Source of the DNA: an uncultured Eubacteriales bacterium
GTDB lineage: Bacteria > Bacillota > Clostridia > Oscillospirales > Acutalibacteraceae
Assembly: GCA_934486755.1 (NCBI GenBank)
Contig: CAKSQT010000017.1
Span: 1-27,810, forward strand
DNA length: 27,810 nucleotides
Direction of reading: 5' to 3'
Shown here: in pieces, positions 23,681 to 27,810 of the stretch
Position numbering within the stretch: position 1 is the stretch's first letter
Layout: every line of letters starts with the position of its first letter
Made by a program: the position numbers and the translations under genes
Notes under the pieces: generated by a model
What the model saw: the letters and a program-made list of their open reading frames with translations, nothing else
The model's database searches: none
Told to the model about the DNA's origin: nothing

Positions 23681-26600
23681 TTAACTTATAAGCAATTTTT
23701 TAAGCTGTGTGAGATCGGCGGCGTTTACTGCCCCGTCGGAATTAAAATCTGCAACCGACATAATATCATCGGTATCCCCCGACGCAATGCATTTTTTCAG
23801 CATTATAAGGTCAAGTATATCAATAACGTTGTCACAGTTAATATCACCGAGCGGATAATCGGTATCAATGCTGATTGCTTTAAAATCATCGGTAAGACTG
23901 ACATAAGTTTTTCTTACCGTTTTGTCCGTCAAGACCGAATATACCAAATTGTAAGTACCGTTTGAATAATTTAATTCCGTCAAATAACACGTACTGTATT
24001 CAATATAACGGTCATCAAAAGTGTATGTGTCGGTTTGGGCGTTATACATTTTTGATAAACTCAGGTCAAGGTAGTTAATCGCAAACCGTTCTTTTGCAGC
24101 CTGCTTGACCTCGTTGCCGCTAAGCTGTATAACATATCCGCGTTGTAGCCAAAAATCTAAACCGTAATTAATTATTCTGTCGATATTTTTAGCCGTGACT
24201 TTGCCGTTAAAGAACTTCAACAGCGGATAATCAATTACGATATTACTCTTGGTGTAGATACTGTTTTTAAAATCAAACCCGTGCAGAATATTACTTTTAC
24301 ATTCCTTATCGCCTACATTGAACTGAACGTAAACATAGTTTCCCGCATTTTTATCAGCAGAATAACCTATACTGCCTTCAAATGTTCCGTTTTTCGTGGT
24401 TATATAGCCTTTAACTATTTCCTCGTTTTTGTTGCTTTCAAAATTAAACACACCGATATCAATAATTTCGGTATCATACTGTGTGCCGTCACCGTTATGA
24501 ACGGTTAATGTGAGAGTTTTTCCGTTTGCCGATTTCAATTCGACACTTTCAATATTGCACTCAACAACTTCTATTGAATTGTACACCGTCTTTGTGACGA
24601 AATTCGTTTTATAACAATTTTCGTTTAAATCAAGATATGTATTTACTTCAATCGGACGGTTTAATTTGTTTAGGTAGACATAATTATAACCGTAACAACT
24701 TGTGTGATTTTCAATATTCACATTTTCAGAATCACCGTCGTTATAAGTGATTTTGTATACCGCGCCGAACAAATCCGCAGATTCAATTTCAGTCGCCGTT
24801 GTTTTATCAGGTGATTTTATTAATTCAATATCACGTATGGGATCGTCCAGCACAGTTACTTTAAACGGATATGTCTTACCGTTTAAAGTGGCTGAAAAAT
24901 CGTATTCTCCCGAATTAACAGACGCGTCGACACCGCAGCCGAAGTATTCTGTGTTACTTATGCTTTTAGTAAAACCGTTATAAAATGAATTAATGTTAAC
25001 CATATTAAGTCCTTTTTCAAGCACAGTACCGTCTGAGTATGTAACCTTTGCAATCGGGACTACATTATGGTCAAAATTCTTAATAACCGTGCAATCTCTG
25101 ATTTTAACGTCAACAATCGGATTTGCTGCTATGGTCACATTAAAGGTTCCGTCCGCTCCTGCAATCGACGCGTTGACCTTATATGTGTTACCCGCTTCCC
25201 AAGGACCCGTTTGACTGTTCGAATCTATTTGCAGATTAAACCAATTGTCGTTTATGGAAATACCCGAACTGTAACCGTCAGATTTATATTCCTTACCGTT
25301 CATAAACAAGGAAATTGCGGTAACCAGACGGTTATAGCAATAATATTCACCGTTAAAATAACCGTTTGTATTTTCCAATATCGTTATATCTTCAAACTTT
25401 ACGCTTTCGATATTTGTTTTTTCAACGGTAACGTTAAACTTGCATTTCGCACCCAAAAGCGACGCGCTCATTTCATAGGTGCTGCCCGCTGTCCAAGGAT
25501 TTTCCAACTGTGACGACGTATCAAAATCAATTGAAAACCATTCGCCGTCTATACTTATTCCGTTGCCCGAAAATTCAATCGGTACATTGCTGTTTGTGAG
25601 CTTAACCTTTCCATCAAGGTTAAAGTTCATATAAACATAATGCCCGTTCTGATAATACCCGCCTGTATTTTCAAGGACGGTAACATCATCAATCTCAATA
25701 CTCTCAACAGGCGACTTTTTAATAGTCACTTTAAAGCTGCCTTGAACATTCATAATCGACGCGTTTATTTCATAAGTCTTACCCGCTTCAAAAGGTTCCT
25801 TGGTTTGATCGGGCATATCGACCCGCAGCCAATACTCATTGCCGTCTATTTTTATACTTCCGCCGTACGGTTGTTTTAAAGTGCGTCCGTCCTTTAAATA
25901 CACCGTGTATGCAGGGGAAAAGCTATAATTATAGTTTCCGTCTGCGTCATAACTACCGTGTGTATTTTCTATTACAGCCACATCGTCAATTTCAATTCTG
26001 TCAACAGGGTTTTCCGTGACCGTCACTTTGTAATTTGCCGAAACACCTGCCAGAGAAACGGTTGCGTCATACGTTCCTCCCGCTTCCCAATGGTTATTGT
26101 ACTGATCAGATATTGTTGTAAGCGGATATGTTTCACCGCAAAATTCAAATGGTCTGTATTTATCAAACGAAACCATATCATCGCTGTTCCGATATTTCAA
26201 CATTATATCGGGTGTTATACCTGTGTAACAATAATATCCGTCTTTTTCGTTATAACTACCGTTAGTGTTCTCTATTACCGAAACATCGGAAGCCTCTATT
26301 TTTTCAATAGGCGATTCAACAACGGTTACGGTAAACGTATCGGACAGCCCAAGCAGCGTAGCAGTCATTTGATGCTCGCCGAGACCCCACGGATTCTTTT
26401 TTTGCTCGGTAACATCACAGTTCAATGAATAACCGGAACCGTTAATACTTATCGTACCGAGCGAGGAGTGCAGCACTTCGCCGCTGTCTTTAAGAACAAC
26501 GGTGAATTTGGGTTGGACCCACGCGTAAATGTAATTGTCATTATAAAGATGACCGTGAGTGTTTTTTATCACGGTAACGTCATCTATTATCAGTTGCGAA

Positions 26601-26707
26601 ATAGGTGAATCTTCCGTTGCGTCAAGCGCGACCGAACCCAACGGCACACTTGCCACCATAAGCATTGCCGCAACGAAAACAGATATCAATTTATTAATTT
26701 TTTTCAT
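23681..26707 (-). CDS. Secreted multi-repeat protein with C-terminal type I dockerin
   Basis: 1008 residues. A signal peptide covers about 1-28 (MKKINK, then a hydrophobic core ending SVALDA). Six roughly 98-residue repeats follow at about 35-132, 133-233, 234-332, 333-431, 432-529 and 530-622, the last degenerate. Each of the first five starts with I-D-D-V-T-V-I-E-N-T-(N/H)-G, and most end NPW-x-AG-x-TY ... F-x-V-T-V, as in Ig-like beta modules. A non-repeated region (about 623-953) is unidentified. The end (954-1008) is a dockerin: GDINCDNVIDILDLIMLKKC and ADFNSDGAVNAADLTQLKKL, two EF-hand-like calcium loops. The dockerin should dock the protein to a cohesin, so it is likely a cellulosomal or surface component. 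No catalytic motif is seen. The ribosome-binding site is GAGGTG. Confidence 0.88.
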   Translation of the reverse strand: MKKINKLISVFVAAMLMVASVPLGSVALDATEDSPISQLIIDDVTVIKNTHGHLYNDNYIYAWVQPKFTVVLKDSGEVLHSSLGTISINGSGYSLNCDVTEQKKNPWGLGEHQMTATLLGLSDTFTVTVVESPIEKIEASDVSVIENTNGSYNEKDGYYCYTGITPDIMLKYRNSDDMVSFDKYRPFEFCGETYPLTTISDQYNNHWEAGGTYDATVSLAGVSANYKVTVTENPVDRIEIDDVAVIENTHGSYDADGNYNYSFSPAYTVYLKDGRTLKQPYGGSIKIDGNEYWLRVDMPDQTKEPFEAGKTYEINASIMNVQGSFKVTIKKSPVESIEIDDVTVLENTGGYYQNGHYVYMNFNLDGKVKLTNSNVPIEFSGNGISIDGEWFSIDFDTSSQLENPWTAGSTYEMSASLLGAKCKFNVTVEKTNIESVKFEDITILENTNGYFNGEYYCYNRLVTAISLFMNGKEYKSDGYSSGISINDNWFNLQIDSNSQTGPWEAGNTYKVNASIAGADGTFNVTIAANPIVDVKIRDCTVIKNFDHNVVPIAKVTYSDGTVLEKGLNMVNINSFYNGFTKSISNTEYFGCGVDASVNSGEYDFSATLNGKTYPFKVTVLDDPIRDIELIKSPDKTTATEIESADLFGAVYKITYNDGDSENVNIENHTSCYGYNYVYLNKLNRPIEVNTYLDLNENCYKTNFVTKTVYNSIEVVECNIESVELKSANGKTLTLTVHNGDGTQYDTEIIDIGVFNFESNKNEEIVKGYITTKNGTFEGSIGYSADKNAGNYVYVQFNVGDKECKSNILHGFDFKNSIYTKSNIVIDYPLLKFFNGKVTAKNIDRIINYGLDFWLQRGYVIQLSGNEVKQAAKERFAINYLDLSLSKMYNAQTDTYTFDDRYIEYSTCYLTELNYSNGTYNLVYSVLTDKTVRKTYVSLTDDFKAISIDTDYPLGDINCDNVIDILDLIMLKKCIASGDTDDIMSVADFNSDGAVNAADLTQLKKLLIS
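24842..26605 (-). repeat. Six tandem ~300-bp coding repeats in the dockerin protein
   Basis: These are the DNA units of the six protein repeats, about 293-303 bases each. The similarity is clear in protein but only moderate in DNA, so the duplications are not recent. They keep VIENT-G and NPW-AG-TY anchors, while the middle of each unit varies. Confidence 0.8.
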
Positions 26708-26758
26708 TCAACGCACCTCGAAAGCCAAGATTATATTATTGAAAAATTTACCACTATT

Positions 26759-26787
26759 ATATTATCATACGTAATGCATTATTTCAA
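26759..26787 (-). promoter_or_regulatory. Possible promoter of the dockerin gene
   Basis: TTGAAA (26787-26782) and TAATAT (26764-26759) are 17 bases apart on the minus strand. Nearby TATAAT-like boxes lack a matching -35. It overlaps none of the degV promoter core but lies within 30 bases of it. Confidence 0.4.
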
Positions 26788-26812
26788 CAGGAAAATTACA
26801 ATAAAACCCAAT

Positions 26813-26841
26813 TTGACAAACCTGCAAAAAAGTTGTAAAAT
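26813..26841 (+). promoter_or_regulatory. Sigma-A promoter of degV
   Basis: A perfect TTGACA (26813-26818) and TAAAAT (26836-26841), with 17 bases between, lie 34 bases before the degV ATG. The same hexamers and spacing drive yicC. Confidence 0.85.
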
Positions 26842-26875
26842 GCCTCTGGTACCACATTACAAAAAGGAGTATACT

Positions 26876-27727
26876 ATGGGCAATATCGCCATTATGACGG
26901 ACACTAACAGCGGGATTACCCCGAAGTTTGCGGCTGATAATGATATTTTTTTGATGAAAATGCCGTTCTTTGTTGACGGATACCAATATCTTGAATACGA
27001 CAATATTAAGACGGAGGATTTTTATAAAAAGCTCGGCGAGGGCGCCGATGTTTCAACGTCACAGCCGTCGCCCGGGGCGCTTACAAATATGTGGGACAAA
27101 ATACTTAAAACGTATGACAGTCTTGTTTATCTTCCTATGTCCTCGGGGCTTAGCGGAACCTACTCAACGGCTTTTGCGCTTGCCGCAGATTACGAGGGAA
27201 AAGTTTTTGTTGTAAACAACCGCCGAATTTCGGTTACGCTGTATGAATCCGTGTCGGACGCACTCAGACTGCGCGATTACGGTATGAGCGCCGCCGAAAT
27301 TGCCGAAACGCTTGAAAAAGAGGGTTCAAATTCAAGCATTTATGTTGCGGTAAACACGCTTCAATATCTGAAAAAAAGCGGACGCGTAACCCCTGCGGGA
27401 GCCGCAATAGGCAGCTTGCTCGGAATTAAACCCGTGCTGACCATTCAGGGCGGCAAGCTTGACGCATACAAAAAGGTTCGCGGTATGTCCTCGGCAATGG
27501 AAGCAATGCTTGCGGGAATTGAAAACGATATTAAAACTCGTTTTCCTTATATGGACGTTCATATAAGGGCGGCTTATTCGGGCGATATTTCCGTAGGACG
27601 GCAGTGGCAGAAAGCCGTAAAAGAACACTTTAAGGATTATGAAATAGGTCTTGACGCATTGCCGATTAGCATTGCCTGTCACGTTGGCGCAGGCGCTCTC
27701 GGAATAGGTGTGGCGAAAACATTATAA
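26876..27727 (+). CDS. DegV-family fatty acid-binding protein
   Basis: The start is the ATG at 26876, just after AAAAAGGAG at a 6-base spacing; an upstream in-frame ATG at 26774 precedes the promoter and is rejected. The 283-residue protein begins NIAIMTDTNSGI, the family start. It has SQPSPGAL near 60-67, then LPMSSGLSGTYSTA, VNNRRIS, and a C-terminal half with the GAAIGSLLGIKPVL segment and ADxGxG-like HVGAGALGIG. DegV proteins bind fatty acids such as palmitate; some (FakB) feed a fatty-acid kinase, FakA. No fakA gene is nearby, so a specific FakB role is not shown. It is divergent from the dockerin gene and ends at a good terminator. Confidence 0.93.
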   Translation: MGNIAIMTDTNSGITPKFAADNDIFLMKMPFFVDGYQYLEYDNIKTEDFYKKLGEGADVSTSQPSPGALTNMWDKILKTYDSLVYLPMSSGLSGTYSTAFALAADYEGKVFVVNNRRISVTLYESVSDALRLRDYGMSAAEIAETLEKEGSNSSIYVAVNTLQYLKKSGRVTPAGAAIGSLLGIKPVLTIQGGKLDAYKKVRGMSSAMEAMLAGIENDIKTRFPYMDVHIRAAYSGDISVGRQWQKAVKEHFKDYEIGLDALPISIACHVGAGALGIGVAKTL

Positions 27728-27736
27728 TTAATGACG

Positions 27737-27764
27737 GCGGTTTCGGTTCAGGAACCGCTTTTTT
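27737..27764 (+). terminator. Rho-independent terminator of degV
   Basis: An 8-bp stem (GCGGTTTC 27737-27744 with GGAACCGC 27751-27758, one G-T pair) with a six-base loop is followed by TTTTTT. It lies 10 bases after the degV stop. Confidence 0.88.
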
Positions 27765-27766
27765 CA

Positions 27767-27795
27767 TTGAAATAAGTGCGATAATATGATATTAT
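27767..27795 (+). promoter_or_regulatory. Sigma-A promoter at the right edge, pointing out of the window
   Basis: TTGAAA (27767-27772) and TATTAT (27790-27795) are 17 bases apart, immediately after the degV terminator tail. The transcription start would fall near 27802, so the gene it drives lies beyond the window. Confidence 0.65.
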
Positions 27796-27810
27796 GAACT
27801 ATATTAATAC

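Noticed and set aside
25958..26428. 156-codon plus-strand frame, one of several over the dockerin gene
   Set aside because: Shadow of the repeat-coding strand; composition and lack of a start signal argue against a gene.
24842..26605. The periodic pattern as a CRISPR or DNA tandem repeat
   Set aside because: The ~300-base period is coding, varies at DNA level and is explained by protein modules.
26774..26875. Longer N-terminus for the DegV protein
   Set aside because: The upstream ATG lies before the promoter; the ATG at 26876 follows a good ribosome-binding site and matches the family start.
27794..27810. A gene starting with the ATG at 27794
   Set aside because: No ribosome-binding site, and the ATG overlaps the predicted -10 box, so it would lie upstream of the transcription start.

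Overview
The window looks like the chromosome of an anaerobic, spore-forming Clostridia species, most likely in the Oscillospiraceae/Ruminococcaceae. The reasons are: the Bacillus/Clostridium-type gene order around prkC; the sporulation genes spoIVA and spoVM plus a YtvI-like gene; c-di-AMP synthesis genes; several Firmicutes or Clostridia-type families (PheB, DUF4364, DUF3343, RemA, DegV); and a secreted protein ending in a type I dockerin, as in cellulosome-forming gut Ruminococcus relatives. I saw no rRNA, tRNA, CRISPR array, insertion sequence or prophage. Coding is dense and no gap between genes exceeds about 130 bases. All assignments come from reading the sequence and from remembered family features; no database was searched.

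Region 1 (1-5138, minus strand). The diadenylate cyclase gene cdaA and its regulator cdaR overlap, share their own promoter, and are followed by a membrane-anchored protein of unknown function cut by the left edge. Upstream lie a class V aminotransferase/cysteine desulfurase-like gene, a small DUF3343 gene and a YtvI-like AI-2E-family membrane protein.

Region 2 (5205-8870, plus strand). A strong sigma-A promoter drives pheB (ACT domain), hom (homoserine dehydrogenase) and lysC (aspartate kinase), the entry and branch steps of the aspartate amino-acid pathway. lysC has an internal ribosome-binding site and start that would give a separate regulatory (beta) subunit. A DUF4364 gene with its own promoter follows, ending at a strong terminator that serves both strands.

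Region 3 (8833-20990, minus strand). A 12-kb cluster runs yicC-remA-gmk-rpoZ-priA-def-fmt-rsmB-rlmN-prpC-prkC-rsgA, then a 49-residue membrane protein and a 27-residue SpoVM, in the same order as in Bacillus subtilis but without coaBC, rpe and thiN. It links nucleotide supply, transcription, replication restart, translation initiation, rRNA modification, Ser/Thr phospho-signalling and ribosome assembly. Many genes touch or overlap, and several Shine-Dalgarno sites lie inside the preceding gene.

Region 4 (21025-23673, minus strand). spoIVA has a near-perfect sigma-E promoter and its own terminator. It is preceded by a HAD phosphatase gene and by rpsT (S20), which has its own promoter and terminator. 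SpoIVA and SpoVM are the two partners that build the spore-coat basement layer.

Region 5 (23681-27810). A 1008-residue secreted dockerin protein with at least five, probably six, tandem ~98-residue repeats is divergent from a DegV-family gene. DegV has a consensus promoter and a terminator, and a further promoter at the right edge points out of the window.

Most of the window is well-conserved core genome. The least described parts are the small hydrophobic gene coupled to spoVM, the dockerin-repeat protein, and the unknown gene after cdaR.
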